From: Anoplopoma fimbria
Taxonomy: Eukaryota > Chordata > Actinopteri > Perciformes > Anoplopomatidae
Direction: 5' to 3'
DNA length: 64,000 nt
Assembly: GCF_027596085.1 (NCBI RefSeq)
Contig: NC_072451.1
Coordinates: 1,360,877 to 1,424,876 of the forward strand
Shown: positions 1-10,440 of the stretch, one piece after another
Position numbering within the stretch: position 1 is the stretch's first letter
Layout: each line of letters begins with the position of its first letter
Made by a program: the position numbers and the translations under genes
The notes under the pieces: model-generated
What the model was told of the DNA's origin: nothing
What the model saw: the letters and a program-made list of their open reading frames with translations, nothing else
Databases searched by the model: none

Positions 1-2600
1 TGTTTTATTGGCATTCCAGCTGATCGTTCACTAAGGTTATTTACTTTCCTTTAATGTTTAACATTTATATGAGGGAAAGCCACGAGAACACAACAAGACA
101 CGCTCTATCAGGTTCTATCAGGTTCTATCAGGTGTTTCAGATGACACACTGCAAAGAAAATACACCCACAGCAAGGATTGTTATTTAGTTTGTAATTACT
201 TTGTTTGTACTGTATGTTTAATTATACTGCCTCATAAATTATTTTGCACTTAAGCTTTTTTTTACATTATTTTAATGAATATTTATTTTATTATGTTATA
301 TTCTCTTGGAATGACATTACTATTTGTTGCGCACAAGTATAATAACAGATTTATTTATATATCAGCCAAGACAAGTCAGATTCTTCTAAAACTGGTACAA
401 AACCTTCAAAAACACTCATGTATATTTACTTTAAACTATCCGGCAAAAGCGATGACAGTGAGATCATTTGACAAAATTATCATTATGGAAAGATAAAAAT
501 ACAGTTATCAAGGTGAAGCACACTTTTGAAGACCAATCCATTTAATAAAAATTAATTTAATCAAAAGAAAGAACGATTCAGGCGACTGAATTCCTTAGTT
601 TCTTTGCATTCACATGATCAAGAAGGTTAAATGAGGAAATAGATTGGAAAACTGGAACACATTTGTTCCCAGAAAAATGGGATTTTTACAAGAACGCCAT
701 AAACTTTAATTAAAAGAATGGTCCAGTTGAATCTAATTTTGAAACATTAGAGAGATTCTGCAGTACTATGGAATAAACAAAAGCAAATATTTCACATCTG
801 TGAATGCGTAATATGCAGCCTTTTATATCTGGGAACTGGCTTCTGAACGCTCATTTGTTTTCTCCTGTTAAACCAAGGCAACGGCACAAAACAGAGATAA
901 AAGATTGTGTGTAAGCCGCTCGCGTTGGAGCCGCCGCATTAAGATAATCTGCTGATATTTGTTTTCATTTGTGGGTGAAAACATTGTGAGTAGAAAGAAA
1001 AAGAACATCAGAGATGAGAGGGATGATATGTCTTTTGCATGTGTAGTCACTTTCAGACTTTTATTTTGTAAAGCATCAGTTTAATACGCCTTGATTAAGG
1101 TCAAAACCTATATATTAATCTTTATATCTGCCTTACACGGCTTATACAACATTTATGAGCTCTTGTACAATTTACTTTCTGCCTTAAGCGAAGCAAGGCA
1201 CCAACTCTGCTCGCGTTACACATTTAATTCCCACTGATACCATCTATGACGTAAATATATGCACTACTGCACGACTTGGCTGATATCATAAATGTGGCAG
1301 ACGTGAACTGCTTTTTTCTCCTTGTATGGCCCCGTTTTTCAAAATGCTACGCTGTAATAATCCTTCCATTCTAAAACCCATTGACCACCATTTTGAAAAA
1401 TACCACACTGTAGCACTCCCATTACCATTAACCTCAGCAAACATTCCCCTTCTTCACATGACCGACCCCACTATCGCAGTATTTACATTACCCAAAATGA
1501 ATGACCCTAATCGAGACGGCCTACAGTTCCTAAATCACTAAAAACAACGATTGCGGCCTGACAACATGTTCAATTTTCCAGCCGCCTCACCTCATTTTTT
1601 ATTCTTCGTGTGATGCCCCGTGTCATGGAGCAGCGGTTTCGAGCCGGAGCGCGAGGAATGGAAAAGAAGGTGGTGTGGGGGGGGAGAGCAGAGGGCTGCA
1701 ATGGTTTAAAACCCCATGCATCTTTTCTATCTGAAGGACTCTGCTGGTTACCGAGTCGATGGTTCACTGGGCCATGAAGGAGCCGATTTGTTCTCCTCCC
1801 AGAGACAGGCTTTGGGTTCAGCTATACACCACTCAGCTGAAGAAAAAAAAAGAATCCATCTCAACAAGTCGTTTAATCTGCTTTCGTTTAGATTTGTCTT
1901 TAAAAAAAAATTGCCCCAATGTGTGGAAATGCAGATTTCTCCAGTAGATTTACTTTAAAACACAACAGATGACTCCACCAGGCCGTTTGAACCTTTCCAC
2001 TTGATTAAAGCAAATCCTAGAAACATGTTGACTTGGATTAGAAGCAAATAAACAGTGAGACACTATGGGATTTCAAGATTTGTTTCTTTAATTAAGTAAT
2101 TTTGCATTGAAATCTTTTTTGCAATTGTCCTTGTTTCTGACTTTTCAACAGGATTCAATGACTCAACAGTAAATGGCCTGTCGACATGTTTTGCAGAGCA
2201 GAGAGGTGCCACATGTGGATATATGGGAAATGGAGGTGAAGGTGATGGGGGTGGACAAAGAGCACTATCCATCATGGGACACCTTGGTCTGCAAAGAGGG
2301 GCAGCAGGGGGGTTTCCTAGAAAGTACAAACAGGTCTATTGCAGACATTAAATCCCTAAAATGTCCTTTAAAAAGACTTAAAAAATGAAAAACTGTTCTT
2401 AGCACATCTCAATTTTTCAAAAGATACATCATGCAAAAGTAAATTTGAATTCTACTGCAGCATTCTTCTGCCAGTGCACTAAACTGAGGTGATGATATTC
2501 ATCAAAGCAGTTAAATGTACAGTCTAATAAGGAATTAAAAACAAGTCACATCATTTTTAGCTTGAATTGTGTTCATATTGATGAAAACAAAACTAGGGCG
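1..2600. other. Non-coding AT-rich stretch, no gene seen
   Basis: Open frames here are short (88 codons or fewer), overlap one another on both strands and match no family I know. The stretch 1570-1850 is less AT-rich and contains a short G run near 1677-1684, but it shows no recognisable exon. No repeat family was recognised apart from the small tandem at 104-133. Confidence 0.6.
104..133. repeat. Short tandem repeat, 10-bp unit x3
   Basis: Three exact consecutive copies of TCTATCAGGT are visible. It is a minor array with no apparent function. Confidence 0.9.
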
Positions 2601-2631
2601 AGGCTGTATTTAGGGAAGGTTTTGAAGTAAT

Positions 2632-2725
2632 TGCTAGCGTCAGCATGCTACAATGCTCCCAACGGCAATGCTAACATGCTAATGCTTAGAAGACATATGG
2701 TTTATAATGTACACCATGTTATTTT
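2632..2725 (+). repeat. Dispersed teleost repeat (family F), left part
   Basis: The segment is rich in GCTAAC/GCATGCTA words (AGCATGCTA, AATGCTAACATGCTAATG, then ACACCATGTT). I recognise this as the 5' part of a common, old dispersed repeat in percomorph fish. The matching right part resumes near 3029, so the element appears to be split by the repeat at 2730-2995. Family assignment is from memory of the repeat, not from a search. Confidence 0.5.
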
Positions 2726-2729
2726 TGTG

Positions 2730-2995
2730 TGTGTTGGGACGCTTGGTCAGGACCCCATGGTGTCACCATTACTTGGTTAGTTTTAGTAAAATAGATCGCA
2801 GTTTGGGTTAAAATAACTTTGTTGCAAAACAAACGTACCCTTATCTACTCCGTCAACCTCCATACTCTGACTTTTTGTCGCTTGTTATACTACGTCACCT
2901 GACTTCCAGAGCATTTGATCTGTGGATGGGTTTACATTGTTGTTAATTAAAAGCCTGGTGGGTCTCATACATACGCTAAAGGATGTCTTGTGCGG
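2730..2995 (+). repeat. Dispersed repeat (family E), copy 1, nested
   Basis: It shares long blocks with 16110-16515 on the opposite strand: TACTACGTCAC, GGTTTACATTGT, AAGCCTGGTG and TCTCATACA followed by ACGCTAAAG. It also shares ACTTGGTTAG and TTTGGGTTAAAATAACT with 7835-8115. Three copies in two orientations make this an interspersed family. It lies between the two halves of family F, which suggests insertion into the older element. No coding capacity and no clear terminal repeats were seen. Confidence 0.7.
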
Positions 2996-3028
2996 GATTA
3001 AGACCTGGGCTATACATGTTCTAATTAT

Positions 3029-3419
3029 AACTAAACATGAAGCTTATGGGAATGTCCAAAGTATGGACACTTTGACATTTTGACCTGATTATTGCTCGAG
3101 ATAAACAGTTACGGTGTGACAAAATGTATTGCAATTCATTATTAGAGGGAAATTGATGTCAACAAATCTAATAACAATCCATTCAATAGAAATAGTATTT
3201 AACTTCAAAACTAGAAATATCAGCCTCATGATGGTGCTAAAGGGAAAAGTCAGGGGAAAACCAACGTTAATAGGATTCATCCTCTGGGCACCTTTAACGT
3301 CTGTACAGAAATGAATGGCAATCAAATATCTGTTGAGATATTTTAGTCTGGATCGAAGTGGTGGATAGATCGATTGATCATCATTGCCACTCCCAGAAAC
3401 CTTTAGTGTGGCTAAAAAA
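3029..3419 (+). repeat. Dispersed teleost repeat (family F), right part
   Basis: Landmarks in order are CTTATGGGAATGTC, TTTTGACCTGAT, CCTCATGATGGTGCTA, AAAAGTCAGGGGA, AGGATTCATCCTCTGGG, GTCTGTACA, ATGGCAATC, GTTGAGATATTT and GTCTGGATCGAAGTGGTGGA, with GTGGCTAAAAA at the end. This order matches a well-known non-coding dispersed repeat of percomorph genomes, as I remember it. The copy is diverged. Short open frames inside it are incidental. Confidence 0.6.
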
Positions 3420-4714
3420 AGAAAGATAAAACAATTCACTTCTTATCCACTGGACCAATAACTACATTTAAACAGAATCCGGCTACCGTCTTTAATGTGG
3501 ATACTTAATGCAGTGATTTAGGATTTTACCTCTTTAACAAAATTGACCTCATCATTAAAAACGTATCCATCCACCTGGAACAAGTAGACACCTGGTATAC
3601 CACGGTGTTATCTTTGGAATCAGAGGCAGACACATGACTCATTGAGAAAGTAGCTGGTCTGTCAGCAGAGACACTGTCACTCCATCACATTGATTATTTG
3701 GTCAGACCAGACGATTGTTTACAGGCCAATCAATAGCGAGGGCAAATTACAATCACAACACACAAACACACACACAAATGAATGAAAGCAGACATTTGTT
3801 CTGTTCAGTCGGGGAGTTTAGGAAGTGTGGCTGCTTGCAAACACGTATAAATCTATACGTCAATGCATCATACGTCCTAAACAGGTCAGCTTGTGTGTGG
3901 GCGTGAAAATGAGACTTTGCTAACACTAACAGTCTAAGCATGTGTTAGCGTGTCAGCTCGCTCTCCTTATAAGACTTGTGTTTATATCGGATGAATCTGC
4001 AGTTCACAATTTATGTTAAATGCCAGTTTTCAGTACCAATGCTGGAAGCAAGGAGCCGTTTACCGTGGAGGTGAGCATGATGGATGGACATGGACGTCCA
4101 ATTTTAACGATTAATGTTGGATTTTTAACCACAACAACAGTTTTTCTCTCCCTCTACTGTCAGTGTTGAGACATAACCCTGAGATATGAGTGTTGTGTCT
4201 GTGCTCAAAATGGGATATATACATGTAAAACTTGTTTACAAGCTACCTCACATCTCTGTCTCGTTTAAATTGTGCAATTATGGTACAAGATCCAATAATA
4301 ATAATAACGACTATACTCCTTATTTATGTACTAATCTTGACTGCATTCATGCATCTTTTAAATGGAATTAACTGCCAACCGCTCTCAAGCCAGCTGCTAT
4401 TACTCCCTTTGGAGATATTAAAACTTTATTATCTGATATCTTTTATGACTATTGCAGTATTAATTATTGTTGGCGGTTAGACTACTGAACGGCGACCATT
4501 TAAAAGTAACCCACAAGCTTTTTTTTTAAATAAATAAGGGATTTATGTATAAGAATGTCTTTATTTGTTCTTATTATATATAGTTTTTTTTTTAAGAGGA
4601 CCAGGGCAGATGCATTTCATTGCATTTGAATGTACAAATGCACTTTTAATGTAAAGTAGAATGTTGATAATTTATTTCTAGCAATTGCCATATTGCATCT
4701 ATATTAAAGAATAG
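3420..4714. other. Non-coding stretch, no gene seen
   Basis: AT-rich sequence with a short imperfect CA run near 3757-3776 and several A or T runs. Open frames are below 85 codons. Nothing recognisable as an exon, RNA gene or mobile element. Confidence 0.55.
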
Positions 4715-5110
4715 TTATGTTTAGGAAACCAAAACTACTTGGTTGACATTTGAGATTTAACTAAGTCCAACATGACTTCTTTTTTCTCTTTTTTGAAACA
4801 ATGAGAAAGTAGTACATCAAAGCAGTTTTGGGATTTTGCCGCCTGAAATGACAACTATCGCCACCAGATTTGAATCTGCCATGAATGGCTAGCGTGTTAA
4901 CTATTGCTAATGCTAAAACTCCCAATGTTGGTTTAAAACTGCCTCCACCAGTTGATGATCCACAATCGATATGGATATAAAATAGAGGTATTGTTTGTGT
5001 AATTGCAGGCCAATATGTCAACATTGCTTTCAAACTGAACACAAACTGTGTTTCTCCTGGGTGAAAGTCCTGTGTATGTTTCCCTAGCAGCAGGCCTGCA
5101 CATTTCGTGG
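4715..5110 (+). repeat. Family E repeat, broken copy 2
   Basis: Two islands resemble family E. One at 4719-4746 contains GTTTAGGAAACCAAAACTAC followed by TTGGTT. The other at 5049-5078 contains CTCCTGGGTGAAAGTCCTG; the CTCCTGGGTGA part also occurs at 8088-8098 in copy 3. The DNA between them is not clearly alignable, so the copy is old, rearranged or interrupted. Boundaries are approximate. Confidence 0.4.
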
Positions 5111-5297
5111 GTTATAAAAGAAGTACAGTGCATTCGTTTTCGAAGGAACAAATTTTGAACGGTGACAAATGAGCACCACTGCAATTTCACTCACCTGTAA
5201 CCTCACTTAACAATATAACTAGTGTTTGTAAGTATCACTAGGTTAGTACTGTAGGTTGTAAGCTAGTTAGCTTCGTGTGCTAACACCTGCATCATAC

Positions 5298-5535
5298 GGG
5301 GCGGCTGTGGCACAATAAGGAGAGCGCTTGTCCCGTAACCACAAGGTTGGTGGTTCAAACCCCTCTACCGGCAACATGCCGAGGTGTCCTTGAGCGAGAC
5401 ACCTAACCCCAAGTTGCTCCCCGGGCGCTTCATTGCAGCCCGCTGCTCCTCCGGGATGGGTTAAATGCAGAGAAATAATTTCCCCATTGTGGGACTAATA
5501 AAGGATTGATTATTATTATTATTATTATTATTATA
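5298..5535 (+). mobile_element. tRNA-derived SINE with LINE-like 3' tail
   Basis: The head resembles a tRNA: an A-box-like TGTGGCACAATAAGG near 5306 and a B box, GGTTCAAACCC, at 5352-5362. It is followed by the teleost SINE core GTGTCCTTGAGCGAGACACC, then AACCCCAAGTTGCTCC (about 5384-5420). The 3' part, TGTGGGACTAATAAAGGATT, runs into an ATT-rich tail to 5535. The tail resembles the LINE 3' end at 19440-19475, as expected if a partner LINE mobilised it. No convincing target-site duplication was seen. It is a relic of RNA-mediated insertion, not a functional tRNA gene. Confidence 0.85.
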
Positions 5536-5856
5536 CACAACTAAAGCAGAGAAACACACAGCTCAATCTAATCCTTACGCTTCTACTTTTGTGCCTTGGT
5601 TTAAAAAATAAAATAAACCACCCTAAGAACTCTTATACTAAGAACTTATAGGCACACAAGCACACAGTGCATGTTTGTCATATATTTCCTTATTTAATGG
5701 ATATTTTGTGTAACTGTGGAAAAAGTTACACAACACTACAAAATTCTCTGCCGACACTTTATAACTGCAGATTTCAACACAAAAATGAACCAACAACAAC
5801 ATAGGGGTGGTTATTCTGTTTACAAAATAAAATCTATCGAAAGGACATTCAGAAGT

Positions 5857-5863
5857 ACACACA

Positions 5864-5928
<65 letters not shown>
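5857..5928. repeat. (CA)n microsatellite
   Basis: An almost uninterrupted CA dinucleotide array with one AAAC interruption near the start. The Thr-His and Cys-Val frames across it are artefacts. Confidence 0.98.
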
Positions 5929-5930
<2 letters not shown>

Positions 5931-6106
5931 ACTTTTACTGTAAAGAAACATGTGTTTTCTTGCTGCAGACCGTCACCCTCGGCCATCGTCTGTCTTTGAA
6001 GTATTTGTAAGTGAATTTCATAAGTGTGGCTGCATTGGAAACAGAAGCCTGCGGATCAATATTTGAATAGAAGTACTTTGGTTTACTCCCATGTGAGTGT
6101 GTTCAC

Positions 6107-6109
<3 letters not shown>

Positions 6110-6187
<78 letters not shown>

Positions 6188-6200
6188 TGTGAGTGTTTGT
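6110..6200. repeat. (GT)n microsatellite
   Basis: Pure GT from about 6110 to 6184, then a degraded GT-rich edge to 6200. Confidence 0.98.
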
Positions 6201-6341
6201 CAGGCTGCCTTGGGCGGTGCTAGTGGGACCGATGCCAGACAGTTTACTGTCTGGAATTTGATGGGGTCTGGTAATGTTTTATATGCACTCCCTCCATGAT
6301 ACATTATGAATGAAGCCCACCTTCCATCAAAGAGACAAAAT

Positions 6342-6343
<2 letters not shown>

Positions 6344-6387
<44 letters not shown>
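6344..6387. repeat. (GA)n microsatellite
   Basis: AG dinucleotide array with an AAAGAGA edge. Confidence 0.97.
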
Positions 6388-6475
6388 TGCATTAGATGGA
6401 AGGACACAAAGTGTGCTGGTATGAAAGTATGATTCTTTAATTTAATCATCACATTTTTCTTTTTGTCCCTCCCAA

Positions 6476-6529
6476 ACACACACACACACACACACAAAAA
6501 CACACACACACACCCCACACACACACAAA
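6476..6529. repeat. Imperfect (CA)n microsatellite
   Basis: CA array interrupted by CAAAAAC and CCCC, indicating an older, decaying tract. Confidence 0.95.
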
Positions 6530-6682
6530 CAAAGACACTCACAGTGCAGTCAACATTTTAAGTCATCTCTCAGTTTGACAGTTTTGGCTCACATCGAAAC
6601 ACAGAGAGAGTCACACACCCAGCGACAAAAACATACGCACACACATTTTTATATATCATCTTGGTTTATGGCTACCCATGAA

Positions 6683-6710
6683 ACACACACGCACACGCAC
6701 ACGCACACAC

Positions 6711-6772
<62 letters not shown>
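6683..6772. repeat. (CA)n microsatellite with CG-containing start
   Basis: The first third contains CGCACA interruptions. The remainder is pure CA. Confidence 0.98.
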
Positions 6773-6774
<2 letters not shown>

Positions 6775-7834
6775 ATGGGAGAAAGACAGAGGGACAGACT
6801 TCATTTGATGATCTAAACGCCCGGCCTCTCTCTCCTCCCCTCAACCCTGAGGTCTCCTATTTCCTCACTTTCCCACAGATGTCTCCTTCAATGATACAGT
6901 ATTGATTTATTGTCCACCACATGACAGAGAGGCCGAGGGAAAGACGCTCAGAGAGGGACAGAAAGATATTGAGCCAGTGAGAATGAGGGGAAGAAGAGAG
7001 ACAGAAAGTGAAAGATATTATTAATGTTACTGAACTTGTTTGTTGTTGTCAAAATGTCATCACCAGAACTTATTTGTTGAGTGACCACATATATAAATAG
7101 AAAGAGAGAGTCTACCAAAAAAATGGGATGAATAATTTCCCTTTGTGCTGACAGTAAACCAGTTTAAGATTTTGGGAAGTCAAATACAGACTCACTTCCA
7201 GCACTCAGAGTTTCCAAGGTTGTTTGTTAATGAGTATGAAGCAAATTAATTATTGAGTGTGGGAGATGAGACACTGGGCAGTGCATTACTGTCTCCTAGG
7301 CAACATATTGACTCTGAAAATTAAATTAGCCTGGCATCTTTCAGTTTGTCTTATGATATAGAGGAGTTAGATACGTTTACACACAGGTATCCTGATTATG
7401 AGTCTTATAATATTTGGGTGGTGAAGTTTAAATGTAGAACACAGAAACCTGGATATTCACATCCCTGTAATGATGACTGCAGTGGTGCAGAAATGCATTT
7501 GACCTCTGAAAATCCAGCCACTCTGTCGTTTCCGTACTGACAGCAGGTGAGGATGAACCTAGTTTGGTTTCTAGCTGACTGGACACTGCTACATGTATCT
7601 CACTGCTTAACTTGAAATATATGTCTGATCACCTGTAATAGAAACAAGAGCAACACTACTTTCTATCAATGCAAATATTCGTGTGGCTGGAAATTCTGCG
7701 GGGCAGCTCATATATATGCACAGACGTGTCCGTAGAAGAGAGAAAGATTTGCTCTCTGGATTTTTGTTTGAATGTTTAAATACCTCATAATTCTTCATAA
7801 ACCTGAACAAGGTGTTTACATGTCACAGTGAAAT
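6773..7834. other. Non-coding stretch, no gene seen
   Basis: Purine-rich with GAGAGA clusters (6925-7010), then ordinary AT-rich DNA. No frame above 75 codons other than repeat artefacts, and no recognisable element. Confidence 0.55.
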
Positions 7835-8115
7835 GTGTCCTCCAAAATGTGCGTTTTCCTACAAAAGTAAATTGACGCTTGTTCATATACACACGTCTTT
7901 TGAAAATAAACCTCCGTCTTCACAGGAAATAACTTAATTAGGTTTGGGGAAACAAAACTACTTGGTTAGGTATAGGGAAAGATCATGGTTTGGGTTAAAA
8001 TAACTATGGAAGTGACTTAAGAACTTAAGTTACGTGACAAAACAAAAATCAGCGTAGACTTCTCATTTCTCACGGGGCACAGCGGTCTCCTGGGTGAGAG
8101 ACAGTGTTGTTGTTT
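7835..8115 (+). repeat. Family E repeat, copy 3
   Basis: Contains CAAAACTACTTGGTTAGG, GGGAAAGATCATGGTTTGGG, TTAAAATAACTATGG, AAGTTACGTGACAAAAC and TCTCCTGGGTGAGAG. These blocks are shared in part with 2730-2995, 4715-5110 and the reverse strand of 16110-16515. It is a widespread percomorph-type repeat, as far as I recall. It has no coding capacity, and both ends are approximate. Confidence 0.65.
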
Positions 8116-8736
8116 TTTAGGTAAAAAAAAACCCATCTATGGAATCTTGACATGTGACATTGACAGCTGCATGCTCCAGAAAATTAACAATTTTATCACA
8201 TTCGCTGTCAAATTCGGAACATCCCAGACACCGTGACGTCTCTATAACAGCATGTGACATGATGCTCTGCGATGTGGCAGGTGTGCTAATCCACATGTTT
8301 GGCATTTAGCTGATAGCGGTTGTTTAGCGCTTAAGAAGGCTTTGGTAGGACACAAGAATCCAGAATACATGAATCAAGAAGACGTTATTTGTCTCTAACT
8401 GTCCACTCAATTTGTATTTGCATCCATATCGTAGGCTCTTTTACAGTTTCAGTTTTATGAATTTCTACATTGGAGTATTGGGGTTAATTAACTTCTGATT
8501 CAGGCTTTTGTTCATAAATCCCAAAGCTTTTGCTACCAAAGCTACAAATGATTTAAACTGAGAATGAAGCCTCAGTCAATAATGAAGCAGAAGCGGCAGA
8601 TTGCAGGGAGTCGACTATCGGTGTAATTGGCAAACTTCCATCCTGCTGAAACCGGCCTACTGACCTCTGACCTCCTAGTGGAAGATGCACACAAAAATAT
8701 AGTACATTTGAGATCAAAAATCATACATATTTCTCC

Positions 8737-8974
8737 AATCAGAGGGTCGGTGGTTCGATACCCGACTTCGGCAGTCGATGTGTCCTTGGGCAAGACACTT
8801 AACCCCAAGTTGCTCCTGAAGGCCATCGGTGTGGACTGGATGATGAATGTTAGTTAGAGTCTGATGGTGGCACCTTGATGGTAGCCTGTCATCAGTGTGT
8901 GAATGGGTGAATGATATGTAACATACTACTGACGTCTGCTAAATGACTGTAATGTACTGTAACGTAATGTAATA
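8737..8974 (+). mobile_element. tRNA-derived SINE, 5'-truncated, TGTAA-type tail
   Basis: The preserved B box, GGTTCGATACCC, lies at 8752-8763. It is followed by the core GTGTCCTTGGGCAAGACACT and TAACCCCAAGTTGCTCC (about 8780-8816), nearly identical to the core of the SINE at 5298. The body then differs (GTTAGTTAGAGTCTGATG, GGCACCTTGATGG, CATCAGTGTGTGAATGGGTG), and the tail is a TGTAA/CGTAA short repeat. This is therefore a different SINE subfamily with a different 3' end. The A-box part of the head is missing or unrecognisable, so the head is probably truncated. Confidence 0.8.
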
Positions 8975-9119
8975 TTTCATGTATGTATATGGAAAAAGCA
9001 GCAGAGAAAGATACATCCACTACAGAACCCCAATATAGCGTCCACTTCTCTCTATATGTTTCCTTTCCTAATACAAACATACACGAACAGCCCTCCTCAA
9101 CAGGCTGAACAGCTCATCT

Positions 9120-9430
9120 GTCTCAGGGAGTCCAACACAAAATTAGGGCCACTCTCTGCTCCTAGTTGCCTAGGCAACCACTCAGAAATATAGAGGCTTT
9201 TTCTGCACGGGGACTAGCAGCATGGCCGCATTATTTACCACTGGCTGAGGCTGTAATCCCTGTCACCTACCCGCTGTGTCGCCAACTATACCTCTGGAAA
9301 AGAACATCCAACCCCCACAAGCAACAGCACTACCCCTTCGCTCATGCACCATTCGCTGCATTGTGGGTCGCTGGGAACAGCAGGGCGACAGTTACCATGG
9401 CAATTTTGATAGTTATCTCCCCCCCTCCCT
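9120..9430. promoter_or_regulatory. Candidate regulatory segment with two RFX X-boxes
   Basis: A perfect 14-bp palindrome, GTTGCCTAGGCAAC (9165-9178), matches the RFX X-box form (two half sites, 2-bp spacer). A second site, GTTACCATGGCAAT (9391-9404), matches the GTTRCCATGGYAAC consensus at 13 of 14 positions. The surrounding sequence is less AT-rich than its flanks. A 135-codon open frame starting at 9166 crosses the segment but resembles no protein I know. An enhancer or promoter role is inference. Confidence 0.35.
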
Positions 9431-10303
9431 TCCTTCCACACACCCCCTGCACGTCAACAGGTGAGCTCTGTAATGTAAATTTGTCACCCTGTCACACACA
9501 GATGAGGAAGTCTGCAGGGATGTGCACACAAATACACCCACAGTCCTCTCTGCACATTTATGTATTCAACTGAATGTCTGTATAAACATGCTTTCTACAT
9601 ATGTATGAGCCTTTGCATGTATGGAGATGCAGAAAAAATACATATAAGAATGTAAAGGTGACATGCATGCAAACAATAAACGCACAAACACATCAATTGT
9701 CTACATGCACACAGAGTCGCATGTAATACAAAGATACACAAAACACACACGTATTATACACAGTATGTTGTTTTTATGAATAAATAAAATCAAAATAGTG
9801 TGTGTGTCTCTCTCACAAACACACAAACAAATGCTCCAAACCCCCCCTTCTGCTCGCCCCATCAGTCAAAATCCTAATTGGCCGTCCATTATGCCAGAGT
9901 TCATTTGCATGGTTCCGGCTGAAGTGTTTACCAGATGTCTGTGGGTATCGCTAACATGATTAGGCTGCCGTTACGCTGATTTATTGGGTTGATCCTCTGG
10001 GTGCTCGTCCATCATCGGTTGGATTAAGGAAATGCTGTGAAACTGCAGATTTTCTAGTGAAAAACCTGATGTTTGTGATAGGAAATGCTTTAATGTCTGT
10101 GCTGTAAGTAACTGCCTGTTGTCCTTGCAGATTGTGAAACTCTCACACGAATGTTTCTGCCAAAACCTGACTTTGACAAATACCTGTATATTTATCATGG
10201 TTATAGATCTAAGCAAGACAGATTCAGGATTCACTTTGACACTTTAGGAGACAGCACAGGAATATAAAAGGTTGAGGAAAGAGTGGGTAACATGCAGTTG
10301 GTC
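9431..10303. other. Non-coding stretch, no gene seen
   Basis: Scattered CA-rich words and AT-rich DNA. A moderately GC-rich patch, 9840-9990, contains CCCATCAGTC and TTTGCATGG, but nothing is identifiable. Open frames are below 90 codons. Confidence 0.5.
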
Positions 10304-10440
10304 TTAAAGGGCCAGTGTGCAGAATTTTGGGGGATCTATTAGCAGAACAGCACGGTTTCCCCCTGGCAGCTAACGTTACCGTAGTCTTGCTAAAGTAGGA
10401 GCGAGCAGGGAGTTCAATCTCCAACCAGCTGGATGCCGTC
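10304..10440 (+). mobile_element. TTAA-flanked MITE-like element (family P), truncated
   Basis: It begins TTAAAGGGCCAGTGTGCAGA, followed by GGGGGATCTATTAGCAGAA. The copy at 39299 carries the matching TTAAAGGACCAGTGGACAG and GGGGGATCTATTGGCAGAA. The inner part (CTAACGTTACCGTAGTC, GGAGCGAGCAGGG) also fits my memory of this teleost family. The right terminus is missing or too diverged to place. The TTAA start suggests a piggyBac- or Kolobok-type non-autonomous element, which is inference. Confidence 0.6.

Noticed and set aside
104..133. CRISPR-like short repeats
   Set aside because: The units are contiguous 10-mers without spacers, and the window is eukaryotic.
5298..5370. Possible tRNA gene (B box GGTTCAAACCC)
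   Set aside because: It lacks a foldable acceptor stem and is followed directly by a SINE core and tail, so it is a SINE head. The B box at 8752 is rejected for the same reason.
5638..6299. Open frames of repeated Cys-Val or Thr-His on both strands
   Set aside because: They are translations of CA/GT microsatellites. The same applies at 6575-6905, 15509-15733, 20717-20980, 48315-48596 and 49126-49595.
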